Assembly (NCBI GenBank): GCA_034190875.2
Contig: CM067356.1
Coordinates: forward strand, 58,981,825-59,045,824
Length of the DNA: 64,000 bases
Direction: 5' to 3'
DNA from: Urechis unicinctus
Lineage: Eukaryota; Annelida; Polychaeta; Xenopneusta; Urechidae
Positions 36,675-49,843 of this stretch are shown here, in pieces. The first letter of the stretch is position 1, and the number at the start of each line of letters is the position of its first letter. The notes under the pieces were generated by a model that had not been told where the DNA came from, did not search any database, and worked only from the letters and a program-made list of their open reading frames with translations. Both the position numbers and the translations under genes were made by a program.

Positions 36675-38519
36675 TAAGAAATGTAGGCTAAATGGAAGGC
36701 AAACGGTGAATTGCGTTTGGGGATGAAATAGCAAATGCCTCACCTCTTTTATCCAAACAGTCTTTCATCAACGACTTAATTATCACTTCCTGAAGCATCA
36801 TGCTCGGTAGGGCACAAAAGCTCGGCAATGGAAGCTGTCTTTATGACGATAAATAAGCACTTCATGATAATGGAGGCAATGGCAATACATAATTCGCTAA
36901 GGCATATTTCTACCAACTGACGTATGCATCAGGAGGGTTCATGTTAACCGACACAGATGGCACTCTGTCAGCACCAACATCAACCACTTCAGCTTCGCAC
37001 AGCTTTGCATAAAGGTAAACCGGATCTGTCCGGTTAAAACTTTTCAATAGGCCGTTTCCCGGTGACCCGGAAGTAGTCCTTAGCTACGCTGTATGAACAG
37101 TTTGAAGCGTACCGTAACTGATGTTTTGAATCTGTTTTTGCCGAATAATTTACGATCACATCGAACCAGAATGCCCACGAAACATTGCTGCAGGGGTAGG
37201 TGCAACTCCGACAGCCAATGTAGAGATCATGAAAGAATGAATGGCGTGTCTTTCATTCCTTTAACAGGTTTTCAAGACTCAAATAGATGCTTGTTTTAAA
37301 ATAATTTTTTTTTATTAACTGCAATTAAGAAAAAAATAGTTTATATCTATTTGTTGAAGACCAGTTTATATTTTTCCCGAGAAAGTAACAAGACAGTTCC
37401 TTGCCAACTGTACAAAACACTGAAAAGAAATATTATCAATTAAAAACAAACTATACATGAAAACATTAATGCACAGAATAAAAAGAACACTATTGCCGTG
37501 CCAACTTGATTTTTTCTATGGCTGCCAATCGAGGATTTTTTTCTAAGTGCATATTATTAAACGTGCGGTTAATTGTAATGCAATGGTGTATATATTCTTT
37601 TCGAGGTCAACTGCGAATCCGTCACAAAATTCGTCGCTTGTATGCCAATTTACCGCAGCAGCCATAATTTGTTCGAGGGCATACTAGCATAGAGCATGAT
37701 CTGTTTCAGATATTTTGCTTTGAATAAATGGATAATTTCATCAAAGTGTAAGACAATGGGAAACTCTCTATAGATAAAGATGACAACAGCGTCACTACCG
37801 CCAAAGGGAAGGGAGAGGAGCCTACGTGTCCATTGTTAGTAAAGTTGCCTAGCTTTGTAAAACAAAAACAGTATGGAACGTGTGGTGTAGAATCAGCAAC
37901 TGGAGCTACAAACCAGCAGTTTTATGGAGAGGATATAGCAATATCTATTTAAGAACGAGGAGATATCCAACCCCGCAAACCAGCGTTCAATAAGCTCCGG
38001 GACAATCGTTAACTAACCAACCATCATATAAAACAGGTGTAAACTGTTTATACCGTCGCTTGAGATCCACGTAACTGAACAGTGTTAGGCTATTTACGAT
38101 CGCTCACGTCGATGAATTCAATGCATAACGCTCTTTAATTCAGATTTCTGTAATCACTGCGCCCAGAACTACCAATTAACCATAGTGATATGTAAGCCGC
38201 ATCATACTCGCATCATACTCCTGACATATATATATGGTTGTCTCAAGCCTGTTGCCCTCGCTTGTTGCTGATGGTCGAGGGGTTCGGTGATGGGTTATCT
38301 GATTGATGTTATGATTGACCGGAAGATAAATTGCCGTATTGATATACGATTACCCTCTGGCGAATCCGGAAAACGGCATATTGGACATTGAACAAGCGGG
38401 TTGAACGATAGAGCAGTTTCCAAGAAGAACAGGGTGCATATACTCCAACTTCATTACCTATTTGCATAGTGGAGAGATCGGACCAACCAACCAATTTCAT
38501 GCGTGTCTGGTTTGCACAA
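36675..38519. other. Non-coding stretch
   Basis: 38455-38520 (TTTCATGCGTGTCTGG...CACAATCA) matches 63720-63775, another diverged dispersed pair. No gene was recognised. Confidence 0.4.
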
Positions 38520-39170
38520 TCACAAGCGTTCAATAATGAAACAGTGGAGAAACTGTAAAGCAAGGTTAAATATGAAGCCTATAGTAAGAAGTACATAGCG
38601 TTGTAAAAAACGAAGATTTTGACAATAATTGTGCAATAAAATAGACCAAACAAACAGAAAGAAGCCCTGTAAAATCACGTACGTGTAATTTGGCACATTG
38701 TTTATCATATTTCTGCTAACATGCGATTCTTTAAAGCATAATGGGGTGCCGTTTGGGTAGGGAATTAACTTATTGATCAGAGAATCGTGGAGTACTTCAT
38801 CCGTTTTGTGGATGGTTGCATTATCATCCTCAACTATTATCATAATCATCTCCACTATCACGATTAACATCGTTTCCATTGCAAAGATCATCAACATCAT
38901 CATTTGTATCATAATTGTCATCATTATCTTCATCATTATAAATGGCAGCACCATCGTGACTTTATTATCCTGGTATGTGGATCTCATTCTGACAGCAATT
39001 GGCTGCATATATATATAGTCACAAGTTATCTTCTGTCTGGATTTAACGGAGCAATTCCGTTCTCTGCAGCCATGAAAACCAACATCGCCTTTAATAAGGC
39101 CACTTTTTGTTAACATGAAACATGAAATCCTGAAGCCGTTCTTCCAGTAAATAGTACCTAACTCTATCAA
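38520..39170 (-). CDS. Unrecognised 216-codon open frame, doubtful
   Basis: This is one of the longest frames in the window outside arrays and the Gypsy element. Residues about 75-115 are a Met/Ile-rich run encoded by a degenerate ATC/CAT simple repeat (38820-38945), which lowers stop frequency. The C-terminal part has two hydrophobic stretches (VILQGFFLFVWSILL and LLTIGFIFNLALQFL) that could be membrane segments. No domain, splice or start context supports it. Chance openness is possible. Confidence 0.15.
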   Translation of the reverse strand: MIELGTIYWKNGFRISCFMLTKSGLIKGDVGFHGCRERNCSVKSRQKITCDYIYMQPIAVRMRSTYQDNKVTMVLPFIMMKIMMTIMIQMMMLMIFAMETMLIVIVEMIMIIVEDDNATIHKTDEVLHDSLINKLIPYPNGTPLCFKESHVSRNMINNVPNYTYVILQGFFLFVWSILLHNYCQNLRFLQRYVLLTIGFIFNLALQFLHCFIIERL

Positions 39171-42100
39171 ACCGCTGTTGTTTACAACGTTGACATCCGC
39201 TGAATAATGTAGTTCCCTGCTCCGTTGGTGTCCATTTCGGAAGGGTTGTTAATTACCAACGATTGTTTAATCCTGCGTGGATGGGGAGCGCTAACACCAG
39301 CAGACTAAACTCAAACAGTGATGAATAAGCCCCATGGTTCATGTGAATGGGGTGTTTAATGGCACACCATGAACTCATGAAAGAACCATTTTAGCTGCAG
39401 ACAGTCCCAGGCATATTGGAAAGCAGATTTATCTTGTGCGATAAATCATTGTTAACGAACACGAGCACTGGATATAAATGACAAAACTGGTTGTATGGGA
39501 ATTTAATATTCCGAGTTGTGGTTTGGTCATACCCACACCTAATATCTGAGTCGGATGAGCTGGTTTGTAACGGACGGAACAGGATCAATGGTGATAGTTT
39601 TACATAAGAAGATGGCAAACCCAACCTTAATGTTAGATAATGCAAGAGGGAGTTGCCACCATGCTTGCTTCAAACAATAAAACATGCACAGTTTATATTC
39701 CATCGACAGACAATCATTTCCGAGCGTGAAACATAAATAATGTTTTTACTCGGCCAAATAACACCACGAGGGAGCAGTATGTTTATCATCAGATTGGATG
39801 GCGATTTCGCCAAAGAGCTCTATGTCATTAATACATCCACATTCACTTTAAGGTTTGTTTATTTTAGGGCACTCACTTGATTGTTTTCTGGGTGTGAATG
39901 AAGGGTCGCTGCGATTTGTGAACTAGTCTATGAAAAGCGCTCTGACAGTAACTCACCACCATTGTTGACTTACCATGTCCTGTGCCCATAATATAAAAGC
40001 GGACACGAGCTCTCTTTTCAGAGTTAATCTAGTTGCTTAGTGCAGCAATAGATGTCATACATGGGTGTCCACAGAAAGCGAACAACTACATGAAAAACCA
40101 ATTATTACAGAAGAAAAATATAAGAACGGCAGAAAATCCATTCGGGTGCATATAATTTCTTTCTGCTCAACAATGTAATTAACTGAATGTGGATGCGCGA
40201 AAAAATATTATCTGTGTTTATGGGCGATGCGTTTGCACAATTAAAAAAGTCTTGAGACGGACGTTCTGTGGCCGGTGAGATATTGCCAATACAGTTAAAG
40301 GTCTACTTGCATCACAAATAATTGACCATTGAACGTGAGTGGAAAATAGAATGTTTTGAATTGAACGAACTAATTTGTTATTGCCCAGAGGCAGCAACAT
40401 ATCACACCCACCCCATGTTGAAATATCAGTATACAGCCAAAAAAAAAACCAATGCCTCGGATGAGCGCTGATATAGTAAGTAGTCATAGTCAAGCTTTCC
40501 CCCGACTTTGTTCTTAGTATTGCTTGAAAACCGACAGTAGGGTTTGTGCTCCCAGTTTGTCAATTACCATTTCTATATCATAAAGGTAATATTGGTAATC
40601 AGCTCACATATGCTAGATATTCATGAATGATCTTTGAATGCATGTTTAGATAAACTGTCTGCATTTTAATAATTAGTTATGTCATTCATGCAATTTGCAT
40701 GCAATAGCCACTTTAGAGTAACATTTAGACCAATTGGATGCTTGCTCACATTTAATAGCAAAACTACAATGACATAATAATGGCAAAATGTCCTATTCTA
40801 ACTGTGATAGATAGACTATTGCATTTTCTATTGTAATATATATGCATAATCCTCTGCCAGAGGCATCAGTATGAAAGTGACTTTCTTTAGTCATGTATAA
40901 CATATCCATACGCTCCTAGGATATGACACTCTATCGTAATAGCACTAACTGAGAGCCAGTATCTTGATTGCAATAAGATGTTCGATGTTGTTACAATGAT
41001 AAAGCAAACATCACGGATTTCTTGCATTATTCTGCTGATCAAACTAATGTTTTCTGTTATACAACTTCTCACAGCAATGTGAACTCATACAGTAAGTAAT
41101 GTTCAATAGACTATGATAGTCTGCAAGTGGATGTGTAAATAGTTGCACACGGGGTCTGTTAAGGAGATGGAGATCCAAGAATCGGGAATACGTCGATTTC
41201 ACGATGATTTATATAAAAAATAACACAAACTTTAAGTGTTTACAGCTGAAATTTAAGCAAATTCACTACCTATGTATAAATCTTGGTTGAAAGTGTTATT
41301 TGTCAAAGGTTAATGCACAAACCGTTCAACATGCATAAACAAAATGTTCGTTGAAGCTGTAGTATAATCCTATTGATATTCGGACCAATCAGGCGAGCAC
41401 GTAATAAAACACTGATTACTGCAACGCACTCTCATTTGTAATAAGATCTGTATTCTATATTCTGGGACGTCTGTATTCACATGATCGCTGGTATACTATC
41501 CCGAATGCTGCTAGGACCTCTAGGTGCGTTTATTATTGGAAGGCAGAGTATGTTTTATGCTAGGAGCTGAAAAAAGTTGTACGTAACGGATTCATCAAAT
41601 ACTGCATCTGTGCCCCAGACCATCATACCGAGTGATATAGCTCTTCTCGTTGTTCATTACCATCGGACATTTGTGTAACTGCAGCTTCTAGTATGGTCAT
41701 GTCAATTCAACACGATGAACAAACGTTTGCCAATATTATCATGCTTCATATTAGAGAAGGTTAAAACAAACCATTCCGCTTTGGTGAAATACTGTTGTGC
41801 ACAAACTCCGCTCGTAATAATCAATAGACGTAAGCGTATTAATGATCAAGGCTATAAATTCATAGATTATGTTTGACAGTGGCGCTATAAAATATATCGA
41901 TCTACCAGATACTATTTACAGATGTGGTACTATACATTGATTCAAGACAGCGATGATGTTTTATTCCATTACACCATCTGCACTCAACGTTGGCGCTCAC
42001 AAGAACTTAACTAACATCTTGCAGTCATCTTAGAGGGTTCGTAAGCGTAGTTAGGTTCCTCATATTGTCGGTTCAGTGTCATGTGCATGGTAGTCTATGG

Positions 42101-43079
42101 GGAGAAACATCACCGAAACGTCCAATAATGACTGGTTCTGTTGCTCTTGCTATGGTTATGAGATATGCATCATGTGATTTAACTTCTTGTATTATCAGGG
42201 TTGCCATTTAACAACAAGGCACGTTACAATGGTCCAATTAATTTTGACAATAATCGAGCAATATCTGCACAATTGTCAGCATCAGACTGATTACAAAACG
42301 CTTCAATAACGAGCACAGCTGAGGCATTTAATGACCAGGTACTCATAGAAGCATTATTTGAAAATAGATGCCAACCGTATTTGATGGAATGCAAATTCAT
42401 GTATGCTGGTGGTGGGTAGGTTTGGTAGGTAAGGTTAGAGCGAAATTCGCTCGGAATCGAAGATGTTGCAAGATTCTTGGTTTGTTGCGGTCAGGAAACC
42501 TTTTTACTGGTTCAATGTACAGCGGCGTAGTGTCATGGGACTTATCTCATGATAATGAACTGCTGATCAGCTTTACTACAGTGGCGTAGTGTCATCGGAC
42601 TAATCTTACGATAACGAGCTGCTGATCAGCATTACTATACCGGCGTAGTGTCATGGGACTTCCTCAATTCTTAGTCAATGCTTTACCAGGAGTCACTTTG
42701 ACGGGTAGCCAGTGATACCAGTGAGAATATTGTCATGATTTGGCGTTAATGCAAAATACTAATACAGTGCGCATTACATTCCCGCTCCAGTCACAATCAA
42801 CAAATCTGAGGGAAGTATCATTTACTATTTCACCCAGTTATGAGGTTGATAATGTGTCATTCAAGGCGCATTAACATCATTTATATGCACGATTCATTAC
42901 AATTGTGTTGTATAAGTCACGTTAGGCAGTTCTCCATTGTGGCCCTGTGTTGTATTTAACTACTTCGTAATGACTTAATTACCAATGAATTATTCTCTAA
43001 ACACAATACAGTGAGCTATTGATTTAAATTAATGGATAAATTCATCAAAGCGTTATCTGCAAACCATCTTGCCACTTAC
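39171..43079. other. Non-coding with scattered module fragments
   Basis: About 40218-40493 (minus) holds a weaker relative of the recurring block (RLKTFLIVQTHRP against ALKHTVIVDNF). 42255-42355 (minus) has the YEYLVIKCL block shared with 32.08 kb. No complete gene was seen. Confidence 0.35.
42524..42665. repeat. 59-bp tandem repeat, 2.4 copies
   Basis: GGCGTAGTGTCATGGGACTT starts at 42524, 42583 and 42642, with imperfect units that each contain the palindrome CTGATCAG. Confidence 0.9.
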
Positions 43080-43147
43080 TTTGGAGTGAAGTAAATGAAT
43101 TTGCTACAGCAAAGAAGGTTTGAGCGATGATAACCGTGTACAAAACC
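43080..43147 (-). CDS. Candidate small exon E3 of the recurring module
   Basis: 68 nt on the minus strand from acceptor GGAGGTACAG to a consensus donor GTAAGT. One frame contains TVIIAQTFFAVANSFTSL. The block matches 27451-27517 and 36312-36384. About 290 bp upstream on the minus strand is the HLSDRV block and about 480-710 bp upstream the CUB-like block, the same order as at 27.5-28.3 kb. Confidence 0.33.
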
Positions 43148-43289
43148 CTGTACCTCCAGGATTTAGATTTGGTGTGCATAAAGACATCCGTTCTATAGAG
43201 GATGCGACAGGTGTTATCGATTATAATGACAGAGAATCCTAACATAGGACTTTATTATTGCTGCCCTTGTCTGTAGGCGGTATGATGGC

Positions 43290-43870
43290 AAAGTCATGAG
43301 TGCAAATCCCCAACCTAATATCATCAGAGAGAATACTACACAGACACATTCTGCGTAATTGCGATGATATTTGGCATAAAATGAGTGACGGATAGATGAC
43401 GTGTGAACATCACAGACATTTTCATTGTTACCCTATCTGACAAATGCAGACAACAGTGCGGCGATGGTACGAGGTACTCGGTATCCCCGTAGACCAGCGT
43501 GTTGTATGCCATCATCAGAAGTGCTTTATGCTACACATTCAGACAATCAGTAACACAATAAGCCGGACGGAGAATGAAAATGGACCATAAACTGAGACGT
43601 ATCTGCCAAACAACCAATTGACAATCACAAATCAACTAAAAACGCTTTTAATGATTGATGTTGCAATAATTTGAGTGGACGTGACCACATTTGACACCAG
43701 AGCTCTGCTCCGCAGATATGATTTGATAATACAACTGTTGTATCTGTTAGCTTGTGTCTGATACACTGCATAAGAATATGATAATTGAATATATTTCTCT
43801 TTAAGTATGATATTTCACCATTGCATACCGAGTTGTTTCATCAGCAATTGATAAGGTTTTATTGTGTGAT
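43290..43870 (-). other. Diverged copy of 27.69-28.33 kb block
   Basis: Near-gapless alignment by eye with 27690-28330: shared landmarks are CTGACAAATGC, GACCATAAACTGAG against GACCTTAAACTAAG, GCTCTG, and GTATGATATTTCA. Identity looks like 60-65 percent over several hundred bases. Confidence 0.65.
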
Positions 43871-45990
43871 GAATTCCGTAAGGGCTACCATGCTATTATA
43901 TATGGGACGACAAATGTTAACTTGTGAGGCTACGGAGACATAACGATACAGTGATGTAATATCTACAGGCTCATGTTTGTGGATGGCAGTGTTACTCTAA
44001 TGAACCACGTATGGAGAAATATGGGAGGAAAAGGTACTGACAGTCGAAATTAATTGTCGAATAAACTTCTCTTATTTATACATTTGGAATAACCGATCAA
44101 TTCAAATACCGTAACAATTGCTCAGATGACCTTTGCAAATGGCGCGGCAGAGGTTCGAGCATTAGTAAGATGGAGCCGATAATCGGCTCTTGTGGAACAC
44201 CCTTGTCATTGTGACATGCATATTTGCATTTAACGTGTACAACTGCATACATTGCAGGGCATCATTTTCATGCTTCGAAATGGAATATCACAGCCGACAT
44301 TAGATACCTGGTGGCCTTGTTTCGAAATGCTCCCCATTAATGCATCAGTGCTCACTACTTTTATTTCCCCTGTCGTTTGTAATACCTACAAGCGAAATCA
44401 CATTCAATCATAACAACCAATGGATCGTACACCATGATGTGTGTTGACTCCCTACAACTGTTCCTAATTTGTAGAAGGGAATGCTTTATAATTGCAGTCT
44501 TTCATTTATTGTCAGACGTCACATTCGTTGAGGCGGTGCGTACGTCGGACGAGGGTGAGGGGAGACGATTTCTTCTTAACTGGATGTCTTATTAGACAAA
44601 AAGTGATAAATAAGAACACAAAATAATTCAAGTTTATGATCAAGTGAGGGTTTGCTGTGCATCATGGAAGGATATTTCTAATTTTGCCTCAACTTTATTT
44701 TGAATTTTACGAGGCCATGGAAAGTCGGCAATCAGCATCACCACAAGCGAGCATGGATTATAGCTGTGATTACCTTGCCCGCTCAGTGTAAGTATGTAAT
44801 ATTTGTTTGTAGATTTACTATCAAATGATTCTAACAATTGGCGACAATTAACTGTATTTGTGCCCTCGTAGGATAAGGCGCACACTAAGTATCGCAAACT
44901 GGGCATTGGAAATTTGTGCGTGGTGTTAATGCGATACATTGCTGCTGGTAACTGCTAGTACACAATGTACGATCGCTCAGTTGCGGTATAATGGCGAGAT
45001 GAATCACTTACGAATTTGCCGACACGCGTTTTCCTCAAGCGTTTTCCTGAAAGCGTATTCATGAAGCTCTAGCGATCAGTGTATGTTCTAATTTCTGTGA
45101 ATGATTAACTTATTGCTTTGAACTGTGCCGCTTGCAAATTTTAACGTTTTGTCACAGGTATGTGGATGCATTACACTCATTGACCTCGCCCTCCTGTTAT
45201 GGGGTAGTTTGTTCATTCAACAAGCTACCCCATTTAGGTGTACAATCACACCATTCATGGCATCAGTGGATCTCGACAGAACACCCGCTGATAGTAACGC
45301 ACCATAAAATTTGTTCGCTGATGCGAAAAACACATTAAAAGCTTTCTGGCTAAGAGAGTCTACGCGCTTTCTGACGCTCCATAATCTTGTTAGTGATTTG
45401 TCGCCATGTTAGAATATTAGCAAGTGTCAAGCCGAAGACGCATTATCTATCGATCCCCGTCTTAGTTTGTGTCGTCGAATGCACGGTGCAGCAACGAGTC
45501 TGATGACTGCAGCACAATCGATGCATTGTGGTGGTATTGATATCACGATATGTTTGTGGTGCGTCCTCAAATCATGAGAGCACTGAGTACATGGTAGACG
45601 CCTCGCTTACAGTGATTCTGTGCACAATATAAGTATTGACCGTATATAATGGCGGTTGTTTTCAGCAAACCCTCCAGGAATCTTTCGTAACAGCAACTCA
45701 CTGTTGCACTTGTGTAAATTTTGACCATGTAAAGTCTGATATGTGAGATACGTTCATCTCCCTCCCCCAAAGGACGCATGCATACACGCAAACACTTACG
45801 AACACATACACCCACCATATCTCTATCCCTTCCAAAACTTAGTTAGATTTACAACTTTCGGGACATGAAAACTAAACCAATGTAAGCAAATAAAATTCAC
45901 CTCTCTCGACTCGTACCAGATTAATTATTGTCCAATTTACATTAAACCTTATAATCCTTTTAAGTTAACGTTCCGAAAGGGTCAGTTTCC
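43871..45990. other. Non-coding stretch
   Basis: No supported gene. The minus frame 44640-44939 has no recognisable domain. Confidence 0.35.
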
Positions 45991-45999
45991 ACATTATAT

Positions 46000-46480
46000 A
46001 TTACCGATGTACCGAGTACAACCCTTTGATGTAAACATTCGAATCCCGTCAATTCCCACAACATTCAACATGGACCCGTTTGATTTCCAATTAAAAGCTC
46101 TTGACAATTGCAAGTCAGTACGAATGACCCCAAGCACCCGATTAGCCAATCACAGCTCACCACAGCAAGCCATCCCATCTTTGACTATAAATACGGCAGC
46201 ATCAGACATACGACAACAAGAGAACATATGGAAACACACAGAGAAGATACACAGAAGACACATAGAGAGACACACAGAGAACGTACCGAGAAAGAGCGTG
46301 CCAGTCAGCGGAGACAAATAAATCTCAAATAGAACTTAATTCTAGTCTCGAGTATCTTACTACAAGCGGCTACTAATACCTACAGTGCTAGAGTCAACCA
46401 GACTAATCTCTCATCCGTCATTACATCGCAAACTCCAACACGGTGACTCTTGGTCATAATACACACAACCGTAAGTAGCC
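46000..46480 (+). other. Possible LTR-like segment (low confidence fossil)
   Basis: A TATA box (ACTATAAATACGGC, about 46182-46195) lies about 125 bp before an AATAAA (46317), with a purine-rich ACACAGAGA-type stretch between them. That layout is common in LTRs. A 104-codon frame overlaps it but shows no domain. No TG...CA ends or partner copy were identified, so a host promoter or chance is equally possible. Confidence 0.22.
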
Positions 46481-48671
46481 AGAATCATTCTGATTGTGTC
46501 TACCATTAAACGGTTACTTGCTCTTGGAATTTATTAATCCAAATGATATTGATGTCAATATTTCACGTGATGATTTCATGGGTTAAACGCCTGCTGTTAA
46601 TGGCCTTGTGCTTTTGCTACAGCGATATTTCCCTGAAAGTATAAGCCGCGCTTTAAGCAATTAAAATGATTTGTTCAACTCAATACATACAGAAAACTTT
46701 GAAAACATCTATAGTTTTTAACGCTTCTTAACCTATTAAATATTAACTAATAAGCATGATATATTTAATTCTTTGATTTGCCATTAATGAATAAGGACTG
46801 CTGCAAATATCTTCACAATCTGGTTAGGTTAGGTAAGGCTCGCAGGCCATGGAAAGTATCAATTATCATCCACCTTGTGATTTCTATGGAGGTTGATAAT
46901 GTGTCATTTTTATGCTGCGTTCGTGATTCAATATTATATGAGCCAGGAAGGTCAATTATGTAATAAGACCATGTGTTCTTCTGAACTTCTTAGCTTCATA
47001 CAAGTATACGTCTGGTGAACGCATATGTCATGTGGATAATCGTACATCTACAATCAACGGCAACTAAATTATTGCTAATCAGGAGCAACAGAATTGAGGG
47101 CTTCTTTTTTAATTTAATCTCACGTAGTATTTCCGTGAATTACCTGCGGTGCAATATTCTGCTCGATAAAAGCGTAAAGGTTGAGAATTAGTTAGCTAGC
47201 TACTTAGCTAGTTAGTCATGATTCATACAGCCCGCCATTAAACCCCGGAACTATCTGTAATCATATTTTCTCATTTGACTGCCTAGGGTACTGCATAAAT
47301 TGTAGGTATCAGTAAATCAAATCAAATATCCATGGCATCTATGTACTGATGTCTATCTCCGTTACCAGCTACACAATCCAGCGTTAAATGCTACTAACGG
47401 TTATCACTCAGGCTCAGGTATGCTACCTATGTCGTCCATTAATCACGGAGCACAACACTTTCATTTTACCCCAGTGATTTGCAAGCGGCACAATACGTTA
47501 TGTAAAGCTCGACAACTATGCAGATATGATTATCTCGGGTCGTTTGTCGACAGTGGACAGGTTTGATGACGCGTTATCAAACTATCAGCAGCTTGGAAAT
47601 GAGGTATGTGGATCTATCAAGTGAGCAATCGCATCACTAATACGATTACATTGTGTTCGCAAAATATCTAGCGTAGGCGATATAATAATTTGCGATGTCT
47701 AATGGAGAAGCTTTGAGGATCGGTCCCTTGTCTAGATCCATGTGGTGCTTGATGTTAAGGTTACATCCGTCATAATGGACACCAGTCACACCACAACAAG
47801 ACTGGACATTGTAAGCTCACACATTTAAGTTTGGAGCTGATTAGCTCCGGTGTAACGGTAACATGAATTTATACCGTTACGAAGAGTTCGTCAAACACAG
47901 TCGACAAGTTCTCGTTTGGGTTGAAGGACTACTCTGCGTACCTAGAAAATAACATATATCAAGAGCCTTTACAAAAAATAGACTTTGCGCGCCAAAAAAC
48001 TTACCACCACTCGACGCTATTCTTCAATAAATGGCATCGATAGTTCGTTTCCTAACAAATCGCGATGCGATATCTGCCATTTTGGAAACAATTAATTCTC
48101 GCGATTTCCCGCATTGCCTTAGCATCCCAAGTGGGGGGCACTTACCCTAACTCGGATAGGGCTGTGCCGCGGGACCTCGAAAACCTGTACCCGTTGTACT
48201 CGTTGAGAATGAGAAAAAGTGTACTCCATCGTACAAGGTATTATGCGAATGTCTAACCCGTCGTGCGGCACATGTATACTATATCTTTACACTTAAGTGC
48301 CCCCCCGCGCAATGCATGTGGTCTTGAACTTGTAAACAAACATGTTGCTGTGTTTCTGACTTTTAACCGCTTCCCAAATTGATCGAACTATAAATAATTA
48401 CCACGGATGAAATCACCAGCCGAAAAGGGATGAAATTGTCCGTAAAACATCATTGCATTCTATAACTCCATCACTTGTGTATGTTTGGTGTTTGGTAGTT
48501 GTCTGAATCGATCTAAAAATAATTGAGTTGCGTTGTTTCGAGAAACGGTAAGACGTCTAGGCAGACGTCTTGTAGGGCTAGGAGCTGATATACTGCGAAG
48601 TAAGCGCGTATTTGTATTTGTAAACTGATTGTGGATGAAGGTGGGTTTTCCTTCATATTCAATGCACTGTT
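46481..48671. other. Non-coding stretch
   Basis: 47192-47218 has a small palindrome-like run of GTTAGCTAGCTAC. No gene was recognised. Confidence 0.4.
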
Positions 48672-48850
48672 ATTCGCAATAATCATAAACAGAGCTGTTG
48701 TTTGGTAGATTGTTTAATATACATACGCATTGCCTTTGATCTGTTTAATGAATGTACAACTCGTACCAAAATCATTAAACAGATCAAAGACAAAGCGTAT
48801 GAATATTAAACAATCTATCAGACAACAGTCTGTTTATGATTATTGCTAAT
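48672..48850. repeat. Long inverted repeat, about 79-bp arms with 20-bp loop
   Basis: 48672-48752 and 48772-48850 are reverse complements with about nine mismatches. The arms contain GCAATAATCATAAACAG at the outside and TTTGATCTGTTTAATGA at the inside. A transcript would fold into an almost perfect hairpin. It may be a fold-back MITE, a cruciform-forming repeat or an RNA hairpin. No clear target duplication was found. Confidence 0.93.
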
Positions 48851-49134
48851 ATTAATATCTGCACAGCATACTTGTTGCTAATCATCTTGGTTACCGAGTA
48901 GTGTTTGGTTGCTAAGGAGTTATGGTATTCCATTTTTGTCTGGCATTGGTGGTTTGAGTAATTGTGTGCATAGCATTTCAACCCTCTACCCTAACAGACA
49001 GACTATGCTACCTCTCCCATACCGTTGCCTTCGCCCTCACGCCGGCTGCTGTCCGTTTCTGATGCCTGCTATGATGCATACCATCGGAATGTTTTAGATG
49101 AGGAGGTAGCACTGGGATTGTCGATTATTCCTTT

Positions 49135-49600
49135 CTTTATATGGAGACGGTAAAGCCAATTCTAGGGTATATAACATTCACAAAACGCGCTCCAACGACA
49201 CACGGAGAGACAGACTTCAGAAGAGACTGACTCACGTAGACTCAAAGAGAGACTCCAAACGAGACCCGCTCATTTCGACTCAAAGAGAGACTCCAAAAGA
49301 GACCCGCTCACTTCGACTTAAAGAGAGACTCCAAAAGAGACCCGCTCACTTCGACTCAAAGAGAGACTCTAAAAGAGACCCGCTCACTTCGACTCAAAGA
49401 GAGACTCCAAAAGAGACCCGCTCATTTCGACTCAAAGAGAGACTCCAAAAGAGACCCGCTCACTTCGACTCAAAGAGAGACTCCAAAAGAGACCCGCTCA
49501 TTTCGACTCAAAGAGAGACTCCAAAAGAAACTCACTTCGACTCCACTTCTACCTTGTTTTCTGTTTGTGGATTATACTGGAAATAAACCAACTTTGGTTA
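49135..49600 (+). other. Possible LTR-like segment holding a 38-bp array
   Basis: A TATA-like GGGTATATAACATTC (about 49167-49181) precedes the 38-bp array, and an AATAAACCAACTTTGG signal follows (about 49580). This repeats the TATA/purine-rich/AATAAA layout of 46.0-46.5 kb. Ends are undefined. It may be a solo LTR fossil or a host transcription unit. Confidence 0.22.
49239..49545. repeat. 38-bp minisatellite, about 8 copies
   Basis: The unit is GACTCAAAGAGAGACTCCAA plus AAGAGACCCGCTCATTTC. Starts at 49239 and 49277 give the period. CATTTC and CACTTC forms alternate partly. Confidence 0.96.
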
Positions 49601-49843
49601 AGTCCTTCATTTACATGTGCAATTATAAACTGTGTTTTTAATTAGAAGTAAAACGGAACACGCAATAGTAGAACAAAAATAATATCTTAGCCTTACCCCA
49701 CGGTGCGATACCATTATTCACCAACTAACTCCCATACGCCCCTTGTTCGTGCACCTCCATGAAATCATGTCCAGCCACAGAGTACGTCCATTAACGTCGC
49801 CAACATGGCGATGCATCTCCATCAATGGCAAATAGATCCACAA

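Noticed and set aside
44150-44200. tRNA-like GGTTCGAGC
   Set aside because: No acceptor stem or anticodon arm can be drawn around it.
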